A stretch of 64,000 bases of DNA from Neoroseomonas soli. Its GTDB lineage: Bacteria > Pseudomonadota > Alphaproteobacteria > Acetobacterales > Acetobacteraceae. The notes beneath the pieces are model-generated. The model was given only the letters and a program-made list of their open reading frames with translations. It did not search any database and was not told the DNA's origin. Position numbers and translations under genes: made by a program. Numbering within the stretch: the first letter of the stretch is position 1; each line of letters starts with the position of its first letter. Shown piece after piece: positions 33,479 to 42,481 of the stretch. Where the stretch lies: the NCBI RefSeq assembly GCF_018129065.1, contig NZ_JAAEDM010000003.1, positions 86,678 to 150,677 of the forward strand, written 5' to 3'.

Positions 33479-33660
33479 GACGTTCGCGCCGCGTTTGCTG
33501 TCGCGTACGGCTGCTCTCGCAGCAACGGTCTTAGCTGGGTCATCCCCGCTACTTGGTTGTGCTGCCCGAACTCCTGAGCGGCAAGGCTACCGTCCGGATC
33601 CGAAGTCGGGCAGCCCAGCGCCGGCACGGCGGGTAGGCCGCCGTGCTCCGTCCCCTCCCA

Positions 33661-35349
33661 CTAAGGCGAAGGCATCTCCCGGCTAACCGCCGCCAGCTTC
33701 GCTTGGTTCTTGAACAATTGAGCCAGATAAGCGCCGGGATACAATCTGTTAGCAGCCTCTGCAGTGGCCGCGACGGCGCGCGCGACGAGCGCGAAAACGT
33801 CCTGTTCCGATGGGATCGGGTAGGGCGCGCCCACGCCAGAGGACAGCGGAAGTGAGCGATACACGTGGTGTGCGATAAAGCGGTTGCCGTGGACGGCGAA
33901 CCCTCGATCTCGGCCGTCAAGGGTCGATTGAAGGGTCTGTAGAGCGGAATCGATCATGCGCATCACGCGAACATGCCGCCAGAGCAGCGTGCTCGACGTG
34001 CCCGCGTTGAACAGCGCCTTGTAGGGCGCCTTCTCAGTGTTGTCCCACAGCCTTCCAATCTCGCGCTTCGCCTGCGTGGACATGGCGAGGTCGGCGCTCG
34101 CACATGCGAGGGCGACGGTCGCCTCCTCGAGATCGAAGGTGGTAGCGTTCCTAACCACCGCCTCGCCCGACTTGAAGTGATAGAGGACGCCCTCCAACCC
34201 CAATTCCATGCGGAGCCGCTCCTGCTCGGGATCGAGGGCCACGAAATCCCGCCGCGTGATCTGGTTCTGCGTGTTAGTAGCTTTCGTGATCGCAGCGGAA
34301 AGCGCCTGCCCCTCCGGCCCGTCCACCGAAATGAAGCGCGCCTGCACCCGAGCCCTCTGCACAGCTGCAGGGTTCTTACCGTGAGCCGTGGCGATGGAAC
34401 CGGCCGTCTGGGCGCCGTTAACGATGGCCGCCCCGTGGCAGACGATGAACACGGTTTTCCCTGCGCCCGCGGAGAGCCGCCGCTCGATGCGCTGGCACAC
34501 GACCGTGAGGCCGTTGTTGTAGTGCCAGAAGTGTTCCGGCTCGTTGAGCAGCGTGTTGAGCAGGCCAGAGTTCACGTCCATGTCTGTCCCAAGGAAGCGC
34601 CGGATGTTGGGTTCGACAAGCTGCGGGTAATGCTTGGACCACCAGCCCGCGACATGCTCGGCCTCTACCTGCCCATAGACAGCGAATGGCCCTTCCACCT
34701 GCCCATACTCGTGGAGCAGAACTTCCAACGCGATGGGCTCGCCCCGCGTGCCCTGCACCACCATCCCGTAGATGTCGCTCTGCCGCAGCACTCTGAGGGA
34801 CAGGAGGTCCTCTGCTGCCTCATCCTTCCAGTCGTTGAACTTGCTGAGGCATTCATCAAGCACCCGCTCCGGCTCGGGGGCGAGCGGCTCCTGTCCCGTA
34901 TAGATGGGCACGAGAACGTAGCTGGCTTTGTCCGCGAGCATGGCCTCTTCGACCATCGCCATTTTGGCCTTTGCTTTGTCGTTGAAGCTTTCAGCACGCT
35001 GGTCGACTAGATCGCGGAAGCCCTGCACGAGCTTCGACGCGTCGGCAACGTCGAGCGACCCGTGCCCGTCGCCAAACCATTTGGCCTGCACGATGTAGAG
35101 GGTGCGGGTGGCGCGGTCGTAGTGCAGGGCGTCCACCCCGTTGTCCCCGGCCCCATCCGTGACTGCCGCCGCTGCGTGCTCGGGTTCGAGACCAGCCAGT
35201 TGTGCGACAGCGAAAGCCGCCAAGGCGCGCGACAGCAGCACCTTCTCGCGGTCGGCTTCCTGCAGGTTGGCCACGTCGCGAAGGTCGATCAGGCCCTTGT
35301 AGCTGCGGAGAAGGAAACCCTTGATCTGGTTTACGTGCAGGAGGCTCAT
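33661..35349 (-). CDS. AIPR-family abortive-infection protein with a Mrr-like nuclease motif
   Basis: The protein has 562 residues. AIPR hallmarks are FWHYNNGLTVVCQRIE, AAIVNGAQTAGSI and ATNTQNQITRRDFVALDPEQERL. Near the N-terminus, DNGVDALHYDRATRTLYIVQAKW gives Asp73, Gln88 and Lys90, a D-(x)n-QxK nuclease core as in Mrr-type enzymes. Family knowledge links AIPR proteins to abortive infection by phage. It lies antisense between the terminase and portal genes of this prophage. A prophage-borne system against rival phages is the obvious inference. Confidence 0.88.
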   Translation of the reverse strand: MSLLHVNQIKGFLLRSYKGLIDLRDVANLQEADREKVLLSRALAAFAVAQLAGLEPEHAAAAVTDGAGDNGVDALHYDRATRTLYIVQAKWFGDGHGSLDVADASKLVQGFRDLVDQRAESFNDKAKAKMAMVEEAMLADKASYVLVPIYTGQEPLAPEPERVLDECLSKFNDWKDEAAEDLLSLRVLRQSDIYGMVVQGTRGEPIALEVLLHEYGQVEGPFAVYGQVEAEHVAGWWSKHYPQLVEPNIRRFLGTDMDVNSGLLNTLLNEPEHFWHYNNGLTVVCQRIERRLSAGAGKTVFIVCHGAAIVNGAQTAGSIATAHGKNPAAVQRARVQARFISVDGPEGQALSAAITKATNTQNQITRRDFVALDPEQERLRMELGLEGVLYHFKSGEAVVRNATTFDLEEATVALACASADLAMSTQAKREIGRLWDNTEKAPYKALFNAGTSSTLLWRHVRVMRMIDSALQTLQSTLDGRDRGFAVHGNRFIAHHVYRSLPLSSGVGAPYPIPSEQDVFALVARAVAATAEAANRLYPGAYLAQLFKNQAKLAAVSREMPSP

Positions 35350-35437
35350 TTCGATCTCGGACGGCGGTGTGCACGCTTAGAATAGCAGGCCGCCGACGCC
35401 CGCACACGGTAGCGGGCAGACGCCTTCCCTCCAGGGG

Positions 35438-35671
35438 TTAAGTCTTTGGACCGTGAGCGGCGATGGCTGCGACCTTCTCCGCTAGGTGAGGCCTCCGGTG
35501 GCAGAGAGGGCACAGCACGGCGAGGTCGTCCAGAGTCGTGTCGCTGTACCTCGGGAAGCGGCGCACGGTCATGCGCCTCGCGCCTCGCGCCGCGCTCGAT
35601 CTCGAACCGCGCGCCCCTGTGGGCGGGGCACCAGCGTCGGCACCTCCCGACGGACCAGAAACTGCCGGCAC
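35438..35671 (-). pseudogene. Decayed HNH endonuclease remnant
   Basis: The gap 35350-35834 contains one recognisable trace. On the minus strand, DTTLDDLAVLCPLCHRRPHLAEKVAAIA is a typical HNH C-terminal half. The first half, with its CxxC and HH, is not in the same frame; a fragment RCPAH-like and FEIERGARRE appears in another frame, and the expected HH before the fold reads RR. I read this as a frameshifted HNH gene that once lay beside the portal gene. Confidence 0.45.
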
Positions 35672-35834
35672 GGCGGAGGTTGGGAGTCCGCTCTGGGTCG
35701 TAAGCGGCCCCTGCTGAGCGGCTTACCCGGCCAGGACTGGCCGTTCACGTCACCGCGTAAATGGGGCATGGCATGTCGCATGAACTTTGCCGGACTGATT
35801 CCGGCTCGGGCACCGACGCGCGTACCCCTCACTG

Positions 35835-37259
35835 ATGCCCAATCTACTCGGCAGCCTCGCCCGTCTCTGGCGGGAACGGAAAGCCGCGACCTTCGCGCCG
35901 CGCTTCTGGGAGGCGCTGCGCCCGCCCGCGAAGTCCGGCGCCACGGTCAATGCCACCTCCGCTCTGGAATGCACCACCGCGCTCGCCTGCGTGCAGGCCA
36001 TCGCCTGCGGCGTCGCCATGCTGCCGCTCGACATCTACCGCCCGCGCGCGGGCGGCGGCCGCGACGTCGCGACGGACGAGCCGCTGTGGGAGTTCTTCGC
36101 CGGCCAGCCGAACGAATGGCAGACCTGGCCCGAGTGGATCGAGACCACGCTGATGCACGCCGTGCTGTGCGGCGACGGCATCTCCTTCATCAACCGCCCG
36201 AACCCCAGGGGGCCGATCCGTGAGCTGATCCCGCTGGTACCCGGCAGCGTGTCGGTGGAGCAGCGCCAGGGCTACGATCTCGCCTATCACCTGGTCCTCG
36301 CTGACGGTCGCAGCCTGACGGTCGGCCGTGAGCAGGTGTTCCACCTGCGGGCGCCGTCGTGGAATGCCTATTCCGGCCTCGACGCCACCAAGCTGGCCCG
36401 CGAGGCGATCGGCCTCGCCTTGGCCACCGAGGAAGCTCACGCGCGCCTGCACGCCAATGGCGCCCGCCCCGGCGGCATCCTCACCACCGAGCAGCGGCTG
36501 ACCCGCGAGCAGGTCGATGAACTCCGCGCCGCCTGGCAGCAGACCCAGGGTGGGCTGTCCAACGCTATGCGCACCGCGGTGCTGTCCTCCGGCCTGAGAT
36601 GGGAGCCGATGGGCATGACCGGCGTCGATGCCCAGCACATCGAGACCCGGCGCTTCCAGATCGAGGAGATCTGCCGCGCTTTCGGGGTCTACCCGGCGAT
36701 GGTCGGCCATTCGGACAAGGCCTCGACCTATGCCTCGGCGGAGCAGTTCTTCATCGCCAATGTCGTCTACTCGCTCGGCCGCTGGACTCGCCGCTTCGAA
36801 GAGCGGATCCGCGTCGACCTGATGACGCGCGAAGAGCGGCAGCGCCGGCTCTACGCGAAGTTCTCGCTGCAGGCGCTGATGCGCGGCGACGCCCGCACCC
36901 GGTCGGATTTCTACAGCGCGCTGATCACCCTCGGCGTGCTGACGCGCAACGAGGCCCGCGCGCTGGAGGAGCTGAACCCGCTGCCCGGCCTCGATGAACC
37001 GCTGCGGCCGCTGAACCTGGCGACCCAGGCCGAGGCCAAGGCCGCCCTCGCGGCGAAGCAGGCGCCGCCTGCGTCGGCTCCTTCACCAGATGCCGAGGGC
37101 AAGGCGGCGGCGATCGCCGCGGTGGCGCGCGTCATCGGCGCCGACGACCCCGCCCTGGAATTGAAGATCGGCCGGATCCTGTCGGCGGCCAACGAGGCCC
37201 GCATCCGCGGCGCCCGTGATGCGCTGGATACGGTCCTCTCCCAGCTGGAGACCCCATGA
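35835..37259 (+). CDS. HK97-family phage portal protein
   Basis: The protein has 474 residues. Typical blocks are ALECTTALACVQAIACGVAMLPLDIY, LMHAVLCGDGISFINR, EQVFHLRAPSWNAYSGLD, ARLHANGARPGGIL and EEICRAFGVYPAMVGHSDKA. An Ala-rich C-terminal tail follows. The portal is the dodecameric DNA gate of the head. It starts the head operon and overlaps the protease gene by ATGA. The promoter must lie in the short region after the AIPR gene or upstream of terminase. Confidence 0.95.
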   Translation: MPNLLGSLARLWRERKAATFAPRFWEALRPPAKSGATVNATSALECTTALACVQAIACGVAMLPLDIYRPRAGGGRDVATDEPLWEFFAGQPNEWQTWPEWIETTLMHAVLCGDGISFINRPNPRGPIRELIPLVPGSVSVEQRQGYDLAYHLVLADGRSLTVGREQVFHLRAPSWNAYSGLDATKLAREAIGLALATEEAHARLHANGARPGGILTTEQRLTREQVDELRAAWQQTQGGLSNAMRTAVLSSGLRWEPMGMTGVDAQHIETRRFQIEEICRAFGVYPAMVGHSDKASTYASAEQFFIANVVYSLGRWTRRFEERIRVDLMTREERQRRLYAKFSLQALMRGDARTRSDFYSALITLGVLTRNEARALEELNPLPGLDEPLRPLNLATQAEAKAALAAKQAPPASAPSPDAEGKAAAIAAVARVIGADDPALELKIGRILSAANEARIRGARDALDTVLSQLETP

Positions 37260-37924
37260 TGCGGCATCGTGGCGATATCCGCGCCCGCTTCGAGGTGAAG
37301 TCGGTCGCCGCCGACACCGGCGCCTTCGAGGGCTACGGCGCCGTGTTCGACGTGGTCGACACCTATCGCGACGTTATCCTCCCCGGCGCCTTCGCCGAGA
37401 CGCTCGCCGAACACGCCCGCCGCGGCACCGCGCCCCGCATGCTGTGGTTCCACGACCCCGGCAAGGCGATCGGCGCCTGGTCAGAATTCCGCGAGGACGA
37501 GCGCGGCCTGTATTGCGCGGGCCAGCTCGCTCTCGACCATCCCGATGGCCAGAAGGCCTACGGCACCCTGCGCGGCGACGGCGCGATGGACCTGTCCATC
37601 GGCTACACCGCCATGCTGTTCGAGGTCGACCGCGCCGCCGAGCTGCGCCGCCTCAAGACCATCTGGCTGGACGAGGTGTCGCTGGCCCCGCGCGGCCATG
37701 GCGTGAACCCCGCCGCGGTGGTGACCGACTTCAAGGCCCGCGTGGCGGGCATCCAGACCATCCGAGACTTCGAGGATTTCCTGCGGGAGGCAGGGTTCTC
37801 GCGTGACCGCGCCAAGGCGATTGCCTCGCGCGGCTTCAAGGCCAGTGCCGACCCTCGGGAGGAGGACGCAACGGCCGATGTGCTCGCCGGCATCCGCCGG
37901 CTGCAGCAGATCCTCCAATCCTGA
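37256..37924 (+). CDS. HK97-family prohead protease
   Basis: The protein has 222 residues. The domain opens RFEVKSVAADTGAFEGYGAVFDVVDTYRDVI. The probable catalytic His lies in MLWFHDPGKAIGAW and the Ser in MDLSIGYTAM, followed by LDEVSLAPRG. It cleaves the scaffold/delta domain of the capsid protein during maturation. The order portal-protease-capsid is canonical. Confidence 0.94.
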   Translation: MMRHRGDIRARFEVKSVAADTGAFEGYGAVFDVVDTYRDVILPGAFAETLAEHARRGTAPRMLWFHDPGKAIGAWSEFREDERGLYCAGQLALDHPDGQKAYGTLRGDGAMDLSIGYTAMLFEVDRAAELRRLKTIWLDEVSLAPRGHGVNPAAVVTDFKARVAGIQTIRDFEDFLREAGFSRDRAKAIASRGFKASADPREEDATADVLAGIRRLQQILQS

Positions 37925-37935
37925 CGGGATACCCC

Positions 37936-39234
37936 ATGGACACCGATGTGAAGGAGGCCCTCGACGGCCTCGGCCGTGCCTTCGAGGAATTCAAGGCGAC
38001 CAACGACAACCGCCTGGACGAACTCGCCCGCAAGGGCAGCGCCGACGTGCTGCTGGAGGAAAAGCTCCAGCGCGTGAACACCGCCCTCGACCAGTTCGAG
38101 ACGCTGAACCAGCGGCTGACCAAGGCCGAGCTCGAGGCCAAGGCTGGCCGGGAAGCGGCCGATGGCTCGAAGGAGGCACTGGAGCGGATCGAGACCCGGC
38201 TGAACCGCCCCGGCATGGGCTCGGGCGACCGCCAGGCCGAGCTCAAGGCAAGGGTGAACACCTGGGCCCGGGCAGTGATCAATGCCCACACGCTCGGCGT
38301 GCCGAACCTCACCGCCGACCAGCAGAAGGCCCTCTCGGACGTCGCCGCCGAGCACAAGGCGATGTCGATCGCCGACGACACCACCGGCGGCTATCTCGCC
38401 CCGTCCGAATACGTGCGCGAGATCATCAAGGGCGTGACCGAGATGAGCCCGGTGCGCTCCTTGGCCCGGGTGCGGGGGACCTCCTCGAAGTCGATCATGC
38501 TGCCGAAGCGCACCGGCCAGTTCGCCGCTCGGCGCGTCTCCGAGCAGGGGACGCGTACCGAGACCCCCGGCCTGGCCTACGGGATGATCGAGATCACCGC
38601 GCCGGAGGTCTACGCGCTGGTCGACATCTCGCAGCACAACCTGGAGGACAGCGCCTACGACCTCGAGAGCGAGATCCGCGCCGAGGCGGTCGAGCAGTTC
38701 GCGGTCAAGGAGGGGCAGGAATTTGTCGGCGGCTCCGGCGTCGGCGAGGCGGAGGGCATCCTCACCAATGCCGACATCGCCTTCACCCCCTCGGGCTCCG
38801 CGGCGACCATCGCCGATGCCGAGGGCCAGGGGAACGGGCTGATCACGCTCTTCCATGCCCTCAAGACGGCCTACGCCCGGAACGCGGTCTGGACGCTGAA
38901 CCGGGTGACGCTGGGCTCGGTGCGCAAGCTCAAGGACGCCGACAAGAACTACGTCTGGATGCCGGGTCTGGCGAACGGGGTGCCGAACACCATCCTCGGC
39001 GCGCCCTATGTCGAATGCCCCGACATGCCGAACGAGGGTGCCGACGCCTTCCCGATCGCCTTCGGCGACTTCCGGCGCGGCTATGTGATCGTGGATCGCA
39101 TCGCCATGACGATGCTGCGCGATCCCTTCACCCAGGCGACCAGCGGCAATGTGCGGTTCCTGTTCCGCCGGCGCATGGGCGGCGCGGTCGTGCTCGCCGA
39201 GAGCATGCGCAAGTTGAAGTGCGCCGCAGCATGA
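37936..39234 (+). CDS. HK97-family major capsid protein
   Basis: The protein has 432 residues. The N-terminal 105 residues are a coiled-coil delta domain (EALDGLGRAFEEFKATNDNRLDELA...). The shell domain shows MSIADDTTGGYLAPSEYVREI, VRSLARVRGTSSKSIMLPK, VEQFAVKEGQEFVGGSG and a C-terminal RRRMGGAVVLAESMRKLK. It is about 12 bp after the protease gene. A strong hairpin follows the stop. Confidence 0.95.
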   Translation: MDTDVKEALDGLGRAFEEFKATNDNRLDELARKGSADVLLEEKLQRVNTALDQFETLNQRLTKAELEAKAGREAADGSKEALERIETRLNRPGMGSGDRQAELKARVNTWARAVINAHTLGVPNLTADQQKALSDVAAEHKAMSIADDTTGGYLAPSEYVREIIKGVTEMSPVRSLARVRGTSSKSIMLPKRTGQFAARRVSEQGTRTETPGLAYGMIEITAPEVYALVDISQHNLEDSAYDLESEIRAEAVEQFAVKEGQEFVGGSGVGEAEGILTNADIAFTPSGSAATIADAEGQGNGLITLFHALKTAYARNAVWTLNRVTLGSVRKLKDADKNYVWMPGLANGVPNTILGAPYVECPDMPNEGADAFPIAFGDFRRGYVIVDRIAMTMLRDPFTQATSGNVRFLFRRRMGGAVVLAESMRKLKCAAA

Positions 39235-39240
39235 CCGCCG

Positions 39241-39272
39241 GGCCCGCGTAGCCGGCATCGGCCGCGCGGGCC
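39241..39272 (+). terminator. Hairpin downstream of the capsid gene
   Basis: GGCCCGCG (39241-39248) pairs with CGCGGGCC (39265-39272). It begins six bases after the capsid stop. It could partly stop transcription and keep capsid mRNA abundant relative to the downstream connectors. Confidence 0.4.
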
Positions 39273-39336
39273 GCCGCTGCGGTTATCCACACACTTCACC
39301 ATTCCATCAACGCAACTGAAAGGCGAGGTGTCCGCC

Positions 39337-39768
39337 ATGGCCACTCGTGACCTGTGCCACAACGTCCACCCCGTGCGGGCGATCAGCCCGGCGGCGGCCA
39401 AGACCGACAACACGCCCTTCGTGTCGGAGATCGTCGACACCAAGGGCTATGAGAGCCTGACCTTCCTGCTCGCCGCCGGCGACATCGCCGACGCCGACGC
39501 CACGCTGACCGTGCTGGTGGAGGCGAGCGACGCCGCCAACATGGCGGGCGCCGAGGCGGTGCCCGACAAGGAGCTGATCGGCACCGAAGCGCAGGCGGGG
39601 CTGTCCTTTGCCGACGACAACAAGACCCGCAAGATCGGCTATGTCGGCGGCAAGCGCTATGTCCGCCTGACCGTCACGCCGGCGAACAACACCGGGAACA
39701 TCTTCCTCGCGGCGATCGCGTTGCTCGGCCATCCGCGCAACGCGCCGACGCCCAATCCGCCGGTGTGA
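39337..39768 (+). CDS. Phage head/decoration-like protein
   Basis: The protein has 143 residues. The sequence is Ala/Thr/Asp-rich and beta-like (ESLTFLLAAGDIADADATLTVLVEASD, RKIGYVGGKRYVRLTVTPANNTGN). It lies right after the capsid gene, where decoration or minor head proteins are usual. The ATG at 39337 follows AGGCGAGG. Exact role unassigned. Confidence 0.7.
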   Translation: MATRDLCHNVHPVRAISPAAAKTDNTPFVSEIVDTKGYESLTFLLAAGDIADADATLTVLVEASDAANMAGAEAVPDKELIGTEAQAGLSFADDNKTRKIGYVGGKRYVRLTVTPANNTGNIFLAAIALLGHPRNAPTPNPPV

Positions 39769-39770
39769 GC

Positions 39771-39992
39771 ATGACGGCGGAGGGGCAGCGGCGGATCCGG
39801 GTGCTGCGGGCGTTCGCCTACTCGCTGGACGGCGTGCGGCTGATCGCCGTCGCCGCCGGCGAGGAGGTCAGCCTGCGCGCGGGTGCCGCCGCGGGGCTGG
39901 TCGCCGAGGGATATGCCGAGGCGGTCGTTGCGGATCCTTCGCCTCGGCAGCAACCCGCACGGCGCCGTCCGCCCGTTCGCGATCCAGCCTGA
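39771..39992 (+). CDS. Small phage protein between capsid and connector genes
   Basis: The protein has 73 residues (MTAEGQRRIRVLRAFAYSLDG...). LIAVAAGEEVSLRAGAAAGLVAEGYAEAV is reminiscent of short capsid-associated proteins in HK97 phages, with a basic tail. The start may be GTG at 39765 (GTGA overlap) or the ATG at 39771. Function unknown. Confidence 0.65.
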   Translation: MTAEGQRRIRVLRAFAYSLDGVRLIAVAAGEEVSLRAGAAAGLVAEGYAEAVVADPSPRQQPARRRPPVRDPA

Positions 39993-40004
39993 CGGGGAAG
40001 GCAG

Positions 40005-40601
40005 ATGCTGGAGATCGTCACGCCGGCCGCCACCAGCGACCTCACGACGCTGGCGACCGCCAAGCGCGAGCTCGGCGTCATGGACACGGCACAGGACGCC
40101 CGGATCGCCGATCTGATCCGCCAGGCGTCCGACCTGGTCGCGCAGTGGTGTAATCGCTCGGGCTTCGGCCGCGAGATGCTGCGGCAGACCGCACGCCTGG
40201 TGTCCCCGGTCGATGTCATCGTGCTCCACCGCGACCTCGGCGTGACGATCACCGCCGTCACGGAGGACGGCGTCGCGCTGGCCGCGGCCGACTACGAGCG
40301 GGGCGGCGTACTGCTCTACCGGCTGCGCGAGGGCGCCCGCGCGCCATGGACGGCGCGGTTGGTGGTCGTGGAGTACCAGGCCGGCTTCGTGTTGCCGGAC
40401 GACGCGCCGCCCGCATTGGAACGCGCCTGCCTCGATCTGCTCGCTGGGCTGTGCCACGGCCAGGGGCGCGATCCGGCGGTGCGCAACGAGACCACCGAGG
40501 GCGTCGGCGCGGTCGGCTATTTCGAGCACCGCGGCGACACGCTGCCGCTGCCGCCCGATCGGCTGGCGGCCCTCGAACGCTATCGGCGGTTCCATCTCTG
40601 A
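40005..40601 (+). CDS. Head-tail connector protein (gp6-like)
   Basis: The protein has 198 residues. It begins LEIVTPAATSDLTTLATAKRELGVMDTAQDARIADLIRQASDLVAQWC, the classical gp6-like adaptor N-terminus. It ends GYFEHRGDTLPLPPDRLAALERYRRFHL. It binds beneath the portal. The last 28 bases of its coding end recur, nearly unchanged, at 43156-43183 beyond a minus-strand cassette, showing that foreign DNA was inserted exactly at its stop codon. Confidence 0.9.
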   Translation: MLEIVTPAATSDLTTLATAKRELGVMDTAQDARIADLIRQASDLVAQWCNRSGFGREMLRQTARLVSPVDVIVLHRDLGVTITAVTEDGVALAAADYERGGVLLYRLREGARAPWTARLVVVEYQAGFVLPDDAPPALERACLDLLAGLCHGQGRDPAVRNETTEGVGAVGYFEHRGDTLPLPPDRLAALERYRRFHL

Positions 40602-40602
40602 T
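40575..40602 (+). repeat. Left copy of a 28-bp direct repeat flanking the cargo cassette
   Basis: This segment encodes the connector C-terminus ERYRRFHL and stop. It recurs at 43156-43183 with one mismatch. In the right copy the stop also overlaps the start of the next phage gene (TGATG). Confidence 0.8.
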
Positions 40603-42479
40603 CAGCCGCCGCTCGACTGTCCTTTCTGCTTCAGAGCAGCGAGGGCTGCATCAAAGTGCCTTCTCCAGACCGTTTCGTCCTCCAGGGCCCTCGCGCGGAC
40701 CTGCTCGGTCCACTCGCGCACAACCCGTTCGATGACAGCCTGAAGGCTATGTTCGCGAAGCTCCTCGTTCAGACATGCCCGCTGCAGTTGCGCAAGCATC
40801 GTGTTCCTGGCCACTTCAACGATCGGGATGTTCGAGGCCGCATCGCAGACAGCAGCGATGCGCCGGGCGTCCATTGCGGAGATGCTGGTTGCGACCGCAG
40901 GTCCGTAGGTTTCCGCAGCCGCCAACCGGCAATCGTCCGCGCCCGCATGTCTGTTATCACCATAGATCTCGAAAAGCGGCAGGTGATAATCGGGAAGAGA
41001 ATGCGCCAGCTTGCCCAGGGTCTTGGCGGACAGCGGCTGAACCTCCCACACGTCAAACCAATCTTGACTAAGATCGATCGCGTTGCCGTTCTCGTCGACA
41101 AAATCAGCCTCAAACAGGCTGACCACGTCCGGGTCACCGATCGTCGAGGGTAGTGCATTCGGCGAGTCGAAACGTGCGTCGTCGGAATTGCTTCCGTCCC
41201 AATCGCCATCGCCCATCCAGAGCGCGTTGAGTGTCATCCGCAGTCGGCTCTGATTGGTGATGTGAGTGCAGGCGCGACCGCCCCAGAACGCGTCGTAAGA
41301 ATCCCGAAACTCGAAGTTCGGGACGATGTGCCACAAAATCGAGAAGGAATAGGATGCCGGCGGCTGAACTTGCGCGAGTGCGGCCTCAACCTGCGTTGGA
41401 ATGGATTGTGACTCGGTCCACAGACGTAGCCGTTCCCCAAAGATCAGGCCCATCCCGGCGGCACCGTCCGGCCCATACGGACCAGTGCTTAGCCAAACCT
41501 GACAGACTTTCTGGGTGCAGCATACGATCGGCGGCGCAGCCTTCATCCAGGCATTCAGGCGCCTGGTGAGCGCGCGGATATGAGTGGGCAGTTTCGCTTC
41601 GAGATCGGGATGCCAGTCGCTGCGGCACCATGCGAAGCGTCCAACAACTTTCTGGACCGCAGACGTCGCGAATTCGCCGAGAAAAATTCTCGGCGTCCTC
41701 GGGAGTGGAAGTGCGTAAGGCAAGAATGTAGCCGCCGCCGCTTCTCGGACGGCCAGCAGTGCTGCTTCACGTTCCGTGGCCGGCCGTGGGCTCGGATCCT
41801 TCTCACGAGGTTCGAGCAATTGCGGGGCACGTTCGACCTGGCGAAGTGCGTCAGCAAATCCCGTCGTCTTGATCACTGCCTGGCCGGCTTGGTTGAGCAA
41901 ATGGTACATACGATCGAGAACGTCCAAGGGCGGGAGATCGTCGGTCTCAGTGCCGCGCGCGGTCCATTTGGTGTCATCAAAGAGGCGAAGAAGGTATGCA
42001 TCCTGCCGCCTCTCCCCGGCCAACTTGGCTGCGGCCGCGGCGATATCGCAGTAGGGCTTGAGCGATTGTGTCAGTCGCCTGCGGCGTTGTTCAACGTTCT
42101 CATGCTCAGGGCGCAGCGCGTAGCGTGGAAGATGCTTGGTCGAATCAAGCGATCCCGGCGCCGACTTGCCTGCTTCCTGAAGTACGCGCGTCTTCTTGAT
42201 GGGCGGCGACCGCTGCTCGAGTTCCTCAAGAAGGTCCCACAGATTGCGCGCCACCCGCACGCGCTCGTGTTCGAGCAAGGCGCGCGGAGATCGTGCGAGC
42301 TCCTCGTTCACTCTTTGCAGCCGAGATTCGAGCAGCTTCTCTTGGTAGATCGGATCAGTTGCATCGTCTGGAAGGCTTCCGCGGGGCGCAGCCTGGTCTG
42401 ACGAGCCTGAAGTCCTCTTGGCTTGCTGCTGGCGGCGCAGCCGCTTTGCACGCGCGGCGCGGTCGTCCGAAGTGGACAT
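40602..42479 (-). CDS. Large protein of unknown function in the reverse-strand cassette
   Basis: The protein has 625 residues from MSTSDDRAARAKRLRRQQQAK. The N-terminus is basic and helical, with coiled segments (RVNEELARSPRALLEHERVRVARNLWDLLEELEQR). The middle is Trp-rich (WMKAAPPIVCCTQKVCQVWLSTG, ILWHIVPNFEFRDSYDAFWGG). The C-terminus is helical again. I recognise no family, no transmembrane segment and no nuclease motif. It begins two bases after the stop of the upstream small gene, so the pair is an operon. Codon use is less G+C-rich than in the phage genes. Position suggests cargo, possibly defence. Confidence 0.75.
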   Translation of the reverse strand: MSTSDDRAARAKRLRRQQQAKRTSGSSDQAAPRGSLPDDATDPIYQEKLLESRLQRVNEELARSPRALLEHERVRVARNLWDLLEELEQRSPPIKKTRVLQEAGKSAPGSLDSTKHLPRYALRPEHENVEQRRRRLTQSLKPYCDIAAAAAKLAGERRQDAYLLRLFDDTKWTARGTETDDLPPLDVLDRMYHLLNQAGQAVIKTTGFADALRQVERAPQLLEPREKDPSPRPATEREAALLAVREAAAATFLPYALPLPRTPRIFLGEFATSAVQKVVGRFAWCRSDWHPDLEAKLPTHIRALTRRLNAWMKAAPPIVCCTQKVCQVWLSTGPYGPDGAAGMGLIFGERLRLWTESQSIPTQVEAALAQVQPPASYSFSILWHIVPNFEFRDSYDAFWGGRACTHITNQSRLRMTLNALWMGDGDWDGSNSDDARFDSPNALPSTIGDPDVVSLFEADFVDENGNAIDLSQDWFDVWEVQPLSAKTLGKLAHSLPDYHLPLFEIYGDNRHAGADDCRLAAAETYGPAVATSISAMDARRIAAVCDAASNIPIVEVARNTMLAQLQRACLNEELREHSLQAVIERVVREWTEQVRARALEDETVWRRHFDAALAALKQKGQSSGG

Positions 42480-42481
42480 CT

